From DAOOOW01 sp035387885 (GTDB taxonomy: Bacteria; Patescibacteriota; Patescibacteriia; UBA2196), in contig DAOOOW010000003.1 in assembly GCA_035387885.1 (NCBI GenBank), positions 1 to 64,000 of the forward strand: DNA of 64,000 bases. Direction: 5' to 3'. Below are positions 14,674 through 24,453 of the stretch, in pieces. Each line of letters opens with the position of its first letter. The first letter of the stretch is position 1. Under the pieces are notes generated by a model. It saw only the letters and a list, made by a program, of their open reading frames with translations, did no database searches and had not been told where the DNA came from. Made by a program: the position numbers and the translations under genes.

Positions 14674-16053
14674 ATGTTAATTAAATTTATAAAAAATAAT
14701 ATTTATAAGATTTTTTTAATTTTATTTTTTTTAATAATCATATTTTTTCGTTTTAATAATGTCCTAAATTATAATTCTTACTGGGGCTATGATGGTGCTA
14801 AGCACATGGAATATATTGATTCTATAGAAGATAAATACAGGTTACCAACATTTACAGAAAATTATTTAGCCTGGCACGAACCTTTATATTATTTTGTCTT
14901 TGCAGTTTTTGGTTTTATTTATAAATTTATTACCAACAGTAATAATTTTATTTTGATGATTAAATCTTTACAAATTTTGACTGCATTTTTAGATGTGATT
15001 TTTTTATTTATTTTTTATAAAACCCTTTCTTTATTAACGGAAAACAAAAGTCTTAAATTATTAACTCTTTTAACCACAGGTTTTTTTACGCCTTTAATTT
15101 TAATTAATAATTACTTAACCAACGAATTATTTTTATATTGGTTAATAATTTTATGTTTTTATTTTATTGTTAAATTTGATAAAACTGGTTGGAATTATCA
15201 AAAAATAATTTTGGTGGCTTTTTTATCTAGCTTAGCACTTTTAACTAAACTTTCTGCCATAATTTTTATTTTTTGCTTCATTATTTGGTTTTTATATCAA
15301 ACAATTTATTTTAAAACAAAAATTTATTATAAATATTTATTACTTTTTATCGGTCTAGTTTTTATCATCAACCTGCCTTGGCAAATTTATCGAGCGAAAA
15401 ACTTGGGTGGCATTTTCACAATTAATAATTACGAACTTTTGCAAGAGCAGGAAATACCGCAAACAAAAGATATCACCAATAAATTTTGGTTTAATTTTGA
15501 TACGCATATTTTTAATAATCCTTTCTGGCAAACTGGCAGAAATTCTTTTTGGTCCATTATTTTTAGTCAAACTTTTATAGATTATGATAATATTGGAGGC
15601 AATGTAGACTTAAACAATGTCCAAAAACAGGTCAAAACAGGTAACGGACGGTATTTGAGCTTTAAAACCTTTAATTGGGCTAAAATAGCCCTTAAAAACG
15701 GTTTTTTAATGCTTCTGGTTGTGTTATTTGGTTATGCACTTGAGATTAAAAACTCTTTTAAAAATAAATTTATACCAGATGTAAATTTATTTTTAAATTT
15801 GTTTATTAGTGCTTCTTTTTTGGCTTTAATTTTTAATGTGCTCAAAAATCCTTTTATTGAAAGGGGGACTTTAAAACTTATCTTTATTATCTCGGCTTTT
15901 CCTTGGTTTTTTTTCTTAAGTTATAAAAACATTAATAATTTTTTACAAAATAAAAAAATAAAATTTATTTGGCTTTTTATTTTAGGCACAGTTATATTTT
16001 ATAGTTTTATATCATTAAAAATAAATTGGGTTAGTGCATTGCCAAGAATATAG
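14674..16053 (+). CDS. GT-C membrane glycosyltransferase (family 39-like)
   Basis: 459 aa with an N-terminal helix, then a short loop WGYDGAKHMEYID containing an acidic residue, as in PMT/ArnT-type GT-C enzymes, a second loop TENYLAWHEPLYY, and about ten further helices. The family uses polyprenyl-phosphate sugars as donors on the outer face of the membrane. The donor could come from the DPM1-like enzyme at 13202. The acceptor is unknown. Confidence 0.7.
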   Translation: MLIKFIKNNIYKIFLILFFLIIIFFRFNNVLNYNSYWGYDGAKHMEYIDSIEDKYRLPTFTENYLAWHEPLYYFVFAVFGFIYKFITNSNNFILMIKSLQILTAFLDVIFLFIFYKTLSLLTENKSLKLLTLLTTGFFTPLILINNYLTNELFLYWLIILCFYFIVKFDKTGWNYQKIILVAFLSSLALLTKLSAIIFIFCFIIWFLYQTIYFKTKIYYKYLLLFIGLVFIINLPWQIYRAKNLGGIFTINNYELLQEQEIPQTKDITNKFWFNFDTHIFNNPFWQTGRNSFWSIIFSQTFIDYDNIGGNVDLNNVQKQVKTGNGRYLSFKTFNWAKIALKNGFLMLLVVLFGYALEIKNSFKNKFIPDVNLFLNLFISASFLALIFNVLKNPFIERGTLKLIFIISAFPWFFFLSYKNINNFLQNKKIKFIWLFILGTVIFYSFISLKINWVSALPRI

Positions 16054-16060
16054 AAAAATT

Positions 16061-17032
16061 ATGGAAATCAAAAAATGTAAAATTTGTAATCAGGAAATTG
16101 GCGACAAATCATATTTGGTGCCAGAGATGATGTTTGGAATGGAAGAAAAGTTTATATATCTTGAGTGCCAAAAATGTGGTTGTTTACAAATTAAAGAACC
16201 TCTAACAGATCTTAGTAAATATTATCCAGTTAATTATTATTCATTTCATAATATAATTTCTAAATTTGATTTTTTAATCTCTTTTTTAAGGCGACAAATG
16301 GCCAAATATTATATTTTTGAAAAAAATAATATTTTGGGTATGTTTTTAATAATTTTTTTTGGTATACCGGATTTTTTTCACTGGTTTAAAAAAATAAAAT
16401 TAAATTCTCAAGCCAAAATTTTAGACGTGGGTTGTGGCATTGGCCACCTGCTTGTCGGTTTAAAAAGAGCTGGCTTTGCAAATTTAACTGGCGTAGACGC
16501 ATATATTGAAAAAGACATTTTTTATTATAATAAACAAATCAAGATATTTAAAGAAGATGTTTTTGGGTTAAATGAAAAATTTGATTTTATCATTTTAAAT
16601 CATAGTTTTGAGCACATGTTAGATCCTCAAATAGTAATTAAAAAACTATTCAATTTATTAAATAATGGCGGACGTCTTTTAATTAGAGTTCCTGTGGTTT
16701 CTTCTTATGCTTGGCAACATTACGGAGTAAATTGGGTGCAACTCGATGCACCAAGACATGTTTTTATTCCTTCATTTAAAAGTATGGAAATACTAGCAAA
16801 TGTGGGCAACTTTGATTCAATGGATGTTGTTTTTGAATCTTGGGATTTTCAATTTTGGGGTAGTGAGCAATATTTAAGAAATATTCCTTTAAGAAGTTTT
16901 CAATCTTACGCAGAGAATCCTAAAAAATCTATTTTTACAAAATCTCAAATTAAAAAATTTAAAATCCAGTCAAAAGAATTGAATCTAAAAGGGCAAGGTG
17001 ATACGGCTAGTTTTTATTTTTATAAAAAATAA
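16061..17032 (+). CDS. methyltransferase with N-terminal zinc ribbon
   Basis: 323 aa from the preferred ATG at 16061 (MEIKKCKICN); an earlier in-frame ATG at 16034 overlaps the upstream gene and is less likely. CxxC pairs CKIC and CQKCGC within the first 45 residues form a zinc ribbon, as in many methyltransferases of sugar or lipid pathways. The SAM motif ILDVGCGIGHLLV is near residue 127, followed by NHSFEHM and GGRLLIRVP. Substrate unknown; the context suggests glycan modification. Confidence 0.8.
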   Translation: MEIKKCKICNQEIGDKSYLVPEMMFGMEEKFIYLECQKCGCLQIKEPLTDLSKYYPVNYYSFHNIISKFDFLISFLRRQMAKYYIFEKNNILGMFLIIFFGIPDFFHWFKKIKLNSQAKILDVGCGIGHLLVGLKRAGFANLTGVDAYIEKDIFYYNKQIKIFKEDVFGLNEKFDFIILNHSFEHMLDPQIVIKKLFNLLNNGGRLLIRVPVVSSYAWQHYGVNWVQLDAPRHVFIPSFKSMEILANVGNFDSMDVVFESWDFQFWGSEQYLRNIPLRSFQSYAENPKKSIFTKSQIKKFKIQSKELNLKGQGDTASFYFYKK

Positions 17033-17035
17033 TTT

Positions 17036-18622
17036 TTATTTATAGATTTTCTGTAATAAATAAATTTTTACTTTTTTAAATAAAAAATAATTATAATATT
17101 CCTCTTCGGCAATTGTTTTATAATTTGATAATTCTGAAAAAGAAATCACATATTCCATAGTATTTTTAGGAAATAAACGATTAATATACCACGGTCTGCT
17201 TAAATCAATTAAAATTGGTATATTTTTCATTACCTCATACGTGTATTGTCCATTAAGTTCATAACCACCATCTATTTGATAATATAATTTATTTTTTGCT
17301 GTTTCCTGATAAAAATAACTTCTGATTCTATTCCAATCCATATAATTTCTTTCTAGGGTAATAGAGAAAAAAGCAAAAAATAATAAAAAAATTATTGGTA
17401 ATATAAAATTTTTTTTTGTTACAAACATTTCTGGCTCGGTGGCAGTTATCAAAATAAAAATTAAAGGCAATAATAATAAATAATAACGATCAAAACTTAT
17501 AAAAACCAAAATTAGCATTAACTGCAAAATAAAGTTTATAAAAATAAATTTTAGAAAAATATTAGACCATATTTTTTTAAAGTTTAAAATAAAAAACAAT
17601 AACAAAAGCGCTCCGCCTAAAGAAGCGCCCAAATTAACTATAATTTTTAATGTTGCTGTAAAAACAATAGCTGGTATGCCCATCAGGACTTCTGTATTTG
17701 GTCCCAGTCCGTAATCATTAATAATATTTTGAATATAGGGAAAATTTGCGCCGATAGTTTTGTTTAAACCAAACAATATAATAAAAAATAATAAAAATAA
17801 AAATATTTTTTTCTTTGCAAAAAGTTTTTTTTGGTAAATTATAAGCAGGGGCAAAGAAAATAAACCTAGGTATTGAATAGAATAAAAAAGCCAACGCCCA
17901 ATATTTTCTAGTAAATTTTTTTCTAAAAGATGGGTTTGCCCTTCGCTAATATTAATATAATTTTTAAATAATATATATCCAATAACTATCAAAAGAGAGG
18001 TTACAAAAGTAAGAATTAAAAAATCTTTTTTAAATTTGATTTTTTTATAAGATAAAAGAAAAAATAAGCATAAAGAGCCTAAAAGTAAAATTCCATTTTG
18101 TCTAATAAAAAAAGCAATAAGCGTGGATAAAAAACCTAATCCTAAATTTAATTCTCTAGACTTATCAAAATATTTTTCAAATTGCCAAAGGGCGAATAAG
18201 TAAAAAAATAAAAAAGGCACGTCAGTTAAAAAAGTAAAAGAGGTGTTAATTAAAATTGGATTAAATAAAAACATTAAACAGGCAAAAAGATTTATTTTTT
18301 TATCAACTTTATTTTTTTCTAAAATTAAATATAAAATAATTACGCTTAAAATAGAAAAAAATAGACTTGATAATCTTAAAAAATTATAAGAAAAACCGGT
18401 TATTAAACTTATAATAAATCCATAAAATGTTTGAGCAATTAAAATTGGCCCAGTAAATTCATAAAAATCCAATTTATGTTCATAAAGCAGACTTTGAACC
18501 GTGTGCCCATGCACCCAATCATCATTCAAAGGAAAATTGCCCTGCGGATTTACTAATAAAATGATTATCAAAAAAACGGTAATTATTATAATTAAATGTT
18601 TTAAACGGCTTGTCATAGTCAT
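17036..18622 (-). CDS. GT-C membrane glycosyltransferase (family 39-like)
   Basis: 528 aa, reverse strand. An N-terminal helix is followed by FPLNDDWVHGHTVQSLL, the acidic loop typical of PMT-like GT-C enzymes, then about eleven helices and a C-terminal soluble part. It is convergent with the methyltransferase at 16061 (3-bp gap) and divergent from the gene at 18673. Probable role: transfer of a polyprenyl-linked sugar on the outer face. Specificity is unreadable. Confidence 0.7.
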   Translation of the reverse strand: MTMTSRLKHLIIIITVFLIIILLVNPQGNFPLNDDWVHGHTVQSLLYEHKLDFYEFTGPILIAQTFYGFIISLITGFSYNFLRLSSLFFSILSVIILYLILEKNKVDKKINLFACLMFLFNPILINTSFTFLTDVPFLFFYLFALWQFEKYFDKSRELNLGLGFLSTLIAFFIRQNGILLLGSLCLFFLLSYKKIKFKKDFLILTFVTSLLIVIGYILFKNYINISEGQTHLLEKNLLENIGRWLFYSIQYLGLFSLPLLIIYQKKLFAKKKIFLFLLFFIILFGLNKTIGANFPYIQNIINDYGLGPNTEVLMGIPAIVFTATLKIIVNLGASLGGALLLLFFILNFKKIWSNIFLKFIFINFILQLMLILVFISFDRYYLLLLPLIFILITATEPEMFVTKKNFILPIIFLLFFAFFSITLERNYMDWNRIRSYFYQETAKNKLYYQIDGGYELNGQYTYEVMKNIPILIDLSRPWYINRLFPKNTMEYVISFSELSNYKTIAEEEYYNYFLFKKVKIYLLQKIYK

Positions 18623-18672
18623 ATAAAATATGATAACATCTAACTTAGAAAAAATAAAATTAATTTTACTTT

Positions 18673-19332
18673 ATGGACATTCAAGAAAAAATCAATCAGC
18701 AAATCGCCAGTTTAAACGAGGCTTTGGATTTTAAGGAATATTTTAAACTGCAACGAGAAATTAATCATGAATATCTGCGCACATGGGATTATGCTGAATT
18801 TTTTTTAAAAAAAGACGCTTTTGTCCAATATGAATTATTGATCAAAAGTTTTGATGAAAAATTAAAAATAGATCAGGAAAAATCCGCGGAAGAAAAGGCT
18901 AAACAGGGTTTAGATGATAAAAAATTAGAAACCATGAAAAAATTTAACGAACAGGTTTTAGCCAGTTTATCTACTAAAGATTATCAAAAAACTTCCGAAC
19001 AAATGTTTTATGTGATTTTGGGCAATGTTATCGAGCACGCGGAGTTAAAAGATATTGATTTAACAAAATTTGATTTAGCTAAAGATTTGTATCCCAAACT
19101 TAAAGCGCCGCTTTCTTTGGCTGTTTTTCTTTTTCAAAATTTAACTTTTGGCCCTATTGCTTTAAAAATAAATTCTTTAAGCTCGGAATATTTGCAAAAA
19201 TATTGTGCCTTGTTTTTATGCCTCTGGCGTTCTGTTTTTGATTTTATGGCTTACGAAAGGATGCAAGAACAACAAAAACAAAATCAATCTGTCAATCACG
19301 AACATAATCATCAACATGGTAAGGGCGAATAA
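18673..19332 (+). CDS. hypothetical helical protein with His-rich tail
   Basis: 219 aa, soluble, largely helical, rich in Lys, Glu and Gln, with a short His-rich C-terminus (NHEHNHQHGKGE) that could bind metal. No family recognised. The last codons and the TAA stop lie within the REP-like palindrome at 19323, so insertion of that element may have set the present C-terminus. Confidence 0.6.
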   Translation: MDIQEKINQQIASLNEALDFKEYFKLQREINHEYLRTWDYAEFFLKKDAFVQYELLIKSFDEKLKIDQEKSAEEKAKQGLDDKKLETMKKFNEQVLASLSTKDYQKTSEQMFYVILGNVIEHAELKDIDLTKFDLAKDLYPKLKAPLSLAVFLFQNLTFGPIALKINSLSSEYLQKYCALFLCLWRSVFDFMAYERMQEQQKQNQSVNHEHNHQHGKGE

Positions 19333-19343
19333 TTCGCTCCTAC
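19323..19343 (+). repeat. REP-like palindrome flanking RAYT remnant, left
   Basis: gggcgaataattcgctcctac contains the palindrome gcgaataattcgc. It overlaps the stop codon of the preceding gene and abuts a decayed transposase fragment. Confidence 0.7.
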
Positions 19344-19529
19344 GAGCAAATGGAACATCAAAAACCATTGGCGCTATTGTTCGCGACTATAAAATCGGTG
19401 TAACCAAATGGACGCGTGCCAATAGCAATATTATGGCAACGTAATTATTTTGAACACATTATTAGATCAGAAAGATCTTTATTTGATATTCGTAATTATA
19501 TTTTAAATAATCCCTATAATTGGGCATAG
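19344..19529 (+). pseudogene. decayed REP-associated tyrosine transposase (RAYT) fragment
   Basis: Two overlapping frames carry the C-terminal half of a Y1/RAYT transposase. Frame one gives NGTSKTIGAIVRDYKIGVTKW (from 19349); after a frameshift near 19430, frame two gives LWQRNYFEHIIRSE...FDIRNYILNNPYNWA and TAG at 19527. The motifs WQRNY.EHIIR and YI.NNP.W are characteristic of this family. The catalytic N-terminal HUH part is missing. It is flanked by REP-like palindromes on both sides, as expected for a RAYT locus. Confidence 0.82.
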
Positions 19530-19540
19530 AGTGTTTGTAT

Positions 19541-19566
19541 TGTAGGGGCGCCCTTTGTGGGTGCCC
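19541..19566 (+). repeat. REP-like palindrome flanking RAYT remnant, right
   Basis: tgtaggggcgccctttgtgggtgccc forms a stem gggcgccc/gggtgccc around a short loop. It lies immediately after the transposase fragment and upstream of the next ATG. Confidence 0.7.
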
Positions 19567-19574
19567 AAAATATT

Positions 19575-21008
19575 ATGAAAATTGATTTTAAAAAAAAATT
19601 TTTACAAATAAAAAAATATTTAGATAAACACTTTTTTGTTTTTTCTTTTATTATATTATTGGTGGTTGGAATTTTAATATATTTACCAACCCTGCAAATT
19701 GATTTTTTATCAGACGATTGGGGCTATGCTTATTTAGCTAAAAACAACGCCCCACAAGATGCTCTTAAATATTTTTATCAAACAGATATTGATGGTAACG
19801 GCATTGGTAATTTTAGACCACTAGAAAGTTTTTTGGTTATTCTTGTATGGAAACCATTTCTTAATAATCCTTATTTTATACATTTAATGGCAATTATTAT
19901 GCATATAATAGTTGCTTTTTTAGTTGGTTTTTTATTTCATATAATTTTTAAAGATAAAAAAAGCAGTTTAATAAGTGCTTTTTTATTTTTACTCTTTCCC
20001 TTAAACATGGAAGTGGTTTGTTGGTTGTGTAGCAGTTGGAACACTTTGCCAGCTATTATTTTTTTATTATTGTCCATAATTTTTTATTGTCGAGACGGTG
20101 CTACAAAACATAAAATTATTTTTATGTATTTTTTTGTTATTTTGTCACTTTTAGCTAAAGAGTTTGCTTTATTAATACCCATAATTACTTTTTTCATAGA
20201 TTTATTGTTAAAAAGAAAACCTCATTGGCTACTTATTATTAGTTTTGTAATTTTAGATTTAATATATTTTTTTGCTCGCTTTTTATATCTGGGTCAGTTG
20301 GGTGGCTATACTGATCTTGGGGGTCAATCTTTACATACTCAATTTAGCTTAATAGGTTTAGTTTCATTTATAAAATTACCAATAGTTTATGTTGTTAACT
20401 TTTTTAATTGGCTACTGGTGCCAGGATGGTTAAAATATTCAGCTGCAATTTTAATTTTTATTTTAATTTTATATTTTATAATTTTATTTTTTACAAAAAA
20501 AGATATTAATAAAAAACAAATCTTAAAAAATATTTTTATTTTATTTATACTTATTTATATTGGATCGGCGTTAGCCTGGAATTTAATCAACCCATTATCT
20601 AAAATCAATATTCATTCCCGCCTTTATTATTTAAGCAACGTTTGGTTTGTGTTTTTATTGGGTTATTTATTTTTGATTATGAAAAATAATAAGATTTTTA
20701 AAACTTTATATATTTTATATTTAATATGTTTAATAAGTATAAGTTATTATCAAATGCAGCCATGGTTAATAGCTAATGAAAAAACTAAGGAAATAAATTT
20801 TCTTATAAATAATGTTTTAAAAAATAATGAATCGAAAAAAAAACTGGAGATTATAAATTTGTCAGATGCTTATCAAAATGCTTATATTTATCGCAACGGC
20901 ATAGATTCGGCAGTTGCTTTAATTAATAATTATAAAAAAGATGATATAATTATAGAAAAGAAAATGCAAGCATCAGTTGATTTACCAATAATAGTAAATA
21001 TAAAATAA
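19575..21008 (+). CDS. GT-C-like membrane protein, probable glycosyltransferase
   Basis: 477 aa from ATG 19575 (MKIDFKKKF); an in-frame ATG at 19557 lies inside the REP-like repeat and is unlikely to be the native start. One N-terminal helix is followed by IDFLSDDWGYAYL, the acidic loop of GT-C enzymes, then FRPLESF and about ten helices. Similar in plan to 14674, 17036 and 52797. It ends 49 bp before mscL. Confidence 0.65.
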   Translation: MKIDFKKKFLQIKKYLDKHFFVFSFIILLVVGILIYLPTLQIDFLSDDWGYAYLAKNNAPQDALKYFYQTDIDGNGIGNFRPLESFLVILVWKPFLNNPYFIHLMAIIMHIIVAFLVGFLFHIIFKDKKSSLISAFLFLLFPLNMEVVCWLCSSWNTLPAIIFLLLSIIFYCRDGATKHKIIFMYFFVILSLLAKEFALLIPIITFFIDLLLKRKPHWLLIISFVILDLIYFFARFLYLGQLGGYTDLGGQSLHTQFSLIGLVSFIKLPIVYVVNFFNWLLVPGWLKYSAAILIFILILYFIILFFTKKDINKKQILKNIFILFILIYIGSALAWNLINPLSKINIHSRLYYLSNVWFVFLLGYLFLIMKNNKIFKTLYILYLICLISISYYQMQPWLIANEKTKEINFLINNVLKNNESKKKLEIINLSDAYQNAYIYRNGIDSAVALINNYKKDDIIIEKKMQASVDLPIIVNIK

Positions 21009-21057
21009 AAATATAATTAATTTTAATCAATAAAATTATTGATTAACTACAAAACTT

Positions 21058-21360
21058 ATGAAAGGCTTTATAAATTTTATTAGAGAACAAGGAGTCGTGG
21101 GTTTGGCTGTTGGTTTTATACTTGGTGGCGCAGTTTCTAAAGTGGTTTCTTCATTGGTCACCGACATTATCAATCCAATTCTGGGCATTATTCTTGGAAC
21201 TGCCGGCGGATTAAAAAATGCTGTCTGGAAAGTTGGTTCCATAAGTATTTTGTATGGTGATTTGATTGCTGTGATTATTGATTTTTTGGTTATAGCTTTT
21301 GTGGTTTATTTCGGGGTTAAAATGTTAGGTATTGATAAATGGGACAAAAAGAAAGAATAG
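21058..21360 (+). CDS. mscL: large-conductance mechanosensitive channel MscL
   Basis: 100 aa, shorter than the 136-aa E. coli protein. TM1 carries the conserved GVVGLAVGFILGGAVSKVVSSLV pore-lining pattern (ending near residue 36), followed by DIINPILG. TM2 is YGDLIAVIIDFLVIAFVVY. Role: release of solutes on hypo-osmotic shock. The periplasmic loop and C-terminal helix are reduced. No SD. Confidence 0.93.
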   Translation: MKGFINFIREQGVVGLAVGFILGGAVSKVVSSLVTDIINPILGIILGTAGGLKNAVWKVGSISILYGDLIAVIIDFLVIAFVVYFGVKMLGIDKWDKKKE

Positions 21361-21391
21361 TTTTTTGTTTAAGAATTAAAAAAATGTTTTT

Positions 21392-21420
21392 TTGACAAAA
21401 TCTTTTCTTTTTGGTATAAT
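21392..21420 (+). promoter_or_regulatory. consensus sigma70 promoter of rnpB
   Basis: TTGACA (21392-21397), a 17-bp spacer and TATAAT (21415-21420), fully consensus. The predicted start, 7-8 bp downstream, coincides with the 5' end of the RNase P RNA. Confidence 0.92.
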
Positions 21421-21427
21421 AAAAATC

Positions 21428-21829
21428 GTTCAAGGCGGGTGAACGGCTGCCCCGATGAGCGCAAGCAATATTGGGGAGGAAAGTCCGGACATTATAAAAA
21501 ATGGTAGTCGCGAAATGCGACCAGGCATAAGAATTACTAAAAAAATAAATCACGATCGTGTTATTTTTTAAGGACAAATTCAAAACCTCGAGACAGTGCC
21601 ACAGAGACAATAATAGTCCCGCATTTGCGGGATCAAAGGTGAAAAGTGAATTGGTGTTGATTTTAATCAGCTACAATTCTCGCCCAATGGTGACATTGGT
21701 GCGTGGCAAACCTTACCTAATGCAATCCCTATGGGGAGCTTAGATAGATAGTCGTATTTATTCGTAATATTCGCTTTTATTAGCAATATTCGAATAAAAC
21801 AGAATCCGGCTTATGATCCCGCCTTGGAC
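21428..21829 (+). ncRNA. rnpB: RNase P RNA
   Basis: The P1 helix is gttcaaggcggg (21428-21439) with cccgccttggac (21818-21829). The conserved core includes gaggaaagtccgga (CR-I, about 21477), gtgccacagaga (about 21596), and acagaatccggctta (CR-V, about 21799). Length about 402 nt, as expected for a bacterial RNase P RNA. An arm near 21617-21630 (cccgcatttgcggg) resembles the palindromes seen elsewhere in the window and is probably the P12 tip. No terminator is visible before the next gene, which starts 15 bp later. Confidence 0.95.
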
Positions 21830-21843
21830 AAATAAAATTTAAT

Positions 21844-23232
21844 ATGAAGAAATCAGACCTTATATTTTCAGCAATTTTAGTCCCTCTAGATTATGTGATG
21901 ACAATCTTGGCGGCTTTGACGGCCTATAGTTTGCGTTATGTTGATTGGGTTAAAGAGATTCGTCCGGTAGCTTTTAATTTGCAGTTTAATCAATATTTTA
22001 ACTATGTTTGGCCCATAGCTTTGGGTTGGATAATAATTTTTAGCATTGCTGGATTATATAGAATTTCTGGTTCCAAAAGTTTGTTTGATGAAATAGGTAA
22101 AATATTTTTAGCTTGTTCCACAGCCATGTTGACGGTAATTGTCGGCGCTTTTTTTTCTCGCGAACTTTTTAATTCGCGTTTTATTTTGCTTTTCGCTTGG
22201 GTTTTGGCCATCGTATATGTGGTTTTTGTGCGTTTAATTATTAGGGGTATTCAAAGACTATTATACGGTCAAGGATTGGGCATCAATCGTATAATTTTAA
22301 TTGGAGCGGATAATTCGTCAGAAGATATTGCCCAAGAAATTTATCGTAATAAAAAACTTGGTTATCAAATAGTTGCTCGTTTAGAAAATTATAATAATAA
22401 TCAAGAAAAAATCGTATCTCTTTTTAAAACTAAAGGTTTTGAAGAAATTTGGCAGACAGATTCTAACTTGAGTCGCAAAGAAAATGTGGCCTTATTAGAT
22501 TTTGCCAATGAACATCATCTGATTTTTAAATATGTGGCGGATTTTTTTGCCACTCAAAGTTTAAAATTTGATATTTATACTTTAGCGGGCATACCATTAG
22601 TGGAAGTTAAGCGTACGTCTTTAGATGGTTGGGGTAAAATTTTAAAAAGATTATTTGATATAATTTTGTCTGTTTTTTTGTTAATTATTTTTTCACCAGT
22701 TTTTTTGATTTTAGCTTTATTGATAAAAATAGATTCCAGGGGGTCAGTATTTTATGGGGCTAAAAGAATTGGTGCCAATGGTCGTGAAATTAAAATCTGG
22801 AAATTTAGATCCATGATTGTTAATGCAGATAAAATTAAGAAAAAATTATTAGATAAAAACGAAAGAGAAGACGGTCCTTTATTTAAAATGGAAAATGATC
22901 CGCGAGTAACTCGAGTTGGTAAATTTATTCGTAAATGGAGTTTGGATGAATTGCCCCAATTTTACAATGCTTTTAATGGCAGTATGAGTTTGGTTGGCCC
23001 AAGGCCACACGAACCAGGTGAAGTTAAACAATATAAAACACATCATCAAAAATTATTAAATATTAAACCAGGTATTACAGGTATGGCGCAAGTTTCTGGT
23101 CGTTCAGATTTAGAATTTGAAGAAGAAGTTCGCTTGGATACGTTTTATATTGAAAATTGGTCAATGTGGTTAGATTTAGTTATTTTAATAAAAACCCCTT
23201 TGATTGTTTTTTTGCGTAAGGGTGCTAAATAA
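21844..23232 (+). CDS. polyprenyl-phosphate sugar-1-phosphate transferase (priming)
   Basis: 462 aa of the bacterial sugar transferase (WbaP/WcaJ/EpsL) type. It has four or five N-terminal helices, a nucleotide-binding-like middle (IILIGADNSSE, about 147-157), a re-entrant helix, and the C-terminal catalytic domain with KIWKFRSM, SLDELPQ (acidic pair) and LVGPRP. Known role: transferring a sugar-1-phosphate from a nucleotide sugar to undecaprenyl phosphate, the first step of polysaccharide assembly. A second such gene lies at 62007. Confidence 0.9.
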   Translation: MKKSDLIFSAILVPLDYVMTILAALTAYSLRYVDWVKEIRPVAFNLQFNQYFNYVWPIALGWIIIFSIAGLYRISGSKSLFDEIGKIFLACSTAMLTVIVGAFFSRELFNSRFILLFAWVLAIVYVVFVRLIIRGIQRLLYGQGLGINRIILIGADNSSEDIAQEIYRNKKLGYQIVARLENYNNNQEKIVSLFKTKGFEEIWQTDSNLSRKENVALLDFANEHHLIFKYVADFFATQSLKFDIYTLAGIPLVEVKRTSLDGWGKILKRLFDIILSVFLLIIFSPVFLILALLIKIDSRGSVFYGAKRIGANGREIKIWKFRSMIVNADKIKKKLLDKNEREDGPLFKMENDPRVTRVGKFIRKWSLDELPQFYNAFNGSMSLVGPRPHEPGEVKQYKTHHQKLLNIKPGITGMAQVSGRSDLEFEEEVRLDTFYIENWSMWLDLVILIKTPLIVFLRKGAK

Positions 23233-23250
23233 AATTAAAATTAGTGTTAA

Positions 23251-23277
23251 AAAAACGGTTTTAAATACCGTTTTTTT
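23251..23277 (+). terminator. rho-independent terminator
   Basis: The stem aaaaacggt/accgttttt, with a loop of about eight bases, is followed by a T-run. It lies 19 bp after the priming transferase. Confidence 0.88.
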
Positions 23278-23361
23278 GCCTTTTGTTTACTCTCTTGCTA
23301 AGATAAAATAAGTTTTCCACAACAATAATCTTAATATTCTGACACTTTTTAACACTACTTT

Positions 23362-24441
23362 ATGAAAGTCGCTCTCATCAACGACATGCTTGTTCAAGAA
23401 GGCGGACAAGAAAGAGTTCTGCGCGCCTTGCAAGAAATATTTCCAGAAAGTCCAACCTTTGTGTTGTTTTATGATGTTAAAAATAAAGAAAGATATTATC
23501 AAAAAAAAGAAATTGTTTCCAGTTTTTTGCAAAGATTTCCTCAAATAGAAACCAGATATCAGTGGATGTTGCCCTTAATGTCCACGGCTATTGAATCTTT
23601 AGATTTAAGAGAATATGATTTAATTATTTCTTCAAGCTCTTCTTTTGCTAAAGGAGTTTTGGTAAAACCTGAAGCTAAACATATTTGTTATTGTCATACG
23701 CCGACGAGATTTTTATGGTCAGAGTGGCATGAATATATTGGCGATTTGCGCTATCCTAAATTTATTAAAAAAATATTGCCATTTTATTTATCACAATTAC
23801 GCAGTTGGGATTATAATGCAGCTCAAAGAGTAGATTATTTTTTAGCTAATTCCAAAACCGTAGCCGATAGAATAAAAAAATATTATAATCAAGATTCCGC
23901 CATAATTTTTCCACCAGTAGATACTGAAAAATATTTTATTGCCGAGCCTAAAAATTATTATTTAATTGGCGGTAGGCTTGTGCCTTACAAAAGATACGAC
24001 TTAGCTGTCAAAGCTTTTAATAAGTTAAACATACCTTTAAAAATTTTTGGCCTAGGATCAGAATATGCTTATTTAAAATCTATTGCTAAAAATAATATTG
24101 AATTTTTGGGTGAAGTTTCTGAAAACGAAAAAATTCGCCTTTATAGCGAAGCTCTTGCTTTTCTAAATCCCGGTGAAGAAGATTTTGGTATAACTATGAT
24201 TGAATCTTTAGCTTCTGGTCGACCAGTCATTGCCTATAATAAAGGCGGGGCAAAAGAAACAATTAAAGCAGGGGAGACTGGAGTTTTTTTTAATCACCAA
24301 ACCTGGGAAAGTTTGGCTAATACCATTATTCATTTTCAACCAGAAAAATTTAATAGCCAACAAATTAAACTTCACGCCGAACAGTTTAATAAAAAAAGAT
24401 TTAAAAATGAAATGAAATCTTTTCTTGACAAGATTATTTAA
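23362..24441 (+). CDS. GT4 glycosyltransferase, mannosyltransferase-like
   Basis: 359 aa, GT-B fold. The N-terminus is VALINDMLVQEGGQERVL, typical of WbdB/WbaZ-like mannosyltransferases, with CYCHTPTRFLW near residue 112. The nucleotide-sugar site has GGRLVPYKRYDLAV near 206 and the GT4 EX7E motif EEDFGITMIE near 271. A cytoplasmic enzyme extending a lipid-linked glycan. It is convergent with def (12-bp gap). Confidence 0.87.
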   Translation: MKVALINDMLVQEGGQERVLRALQEIFPESPTFVLFYDVKNKERYYQKKEIVSSFLQRFPQIETRYQWMLPLMSTAIESLDLREYDLIISSSSSFAKGVLVKPEAKHICYCHTPTRFLWSEWHEYIGDLRYPKFIKKILPFYLSQLRSWDYNAAQRVDYFLANSKTVADRIKKYYNQDSAIIFPPVDTEKYFIAEPKNYYLIGGRLVPYKRYDLAVKAFNKLNIPLKIFGLGSEYAYLKSIAKNNIEFLGEVSENEKIRLYSEALAFLNPGEEDFGITMIESLASGRPVIAYNKGGAKETIKAGETGVFFNHQTWESLANTIIHFQPEKFNSQQIKLHAEQFNKKRFKNEMKSFLDKII

Positions 24442-24453
24442 TTATATACAACT

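Noticed and set aside
19205..19444. 79-aa open frame as a separate gene
   Set aside because: Its N-terminal part is out-of-frame sequence of the 18673 gene and its C-terminal part is one half of the broken RAYT transposase.
21558..21743. 61-aa open frame as a protein gene
   Set aside because: It lies inside the RNase P RNA, whose conserved core and P1 pairing are clear.
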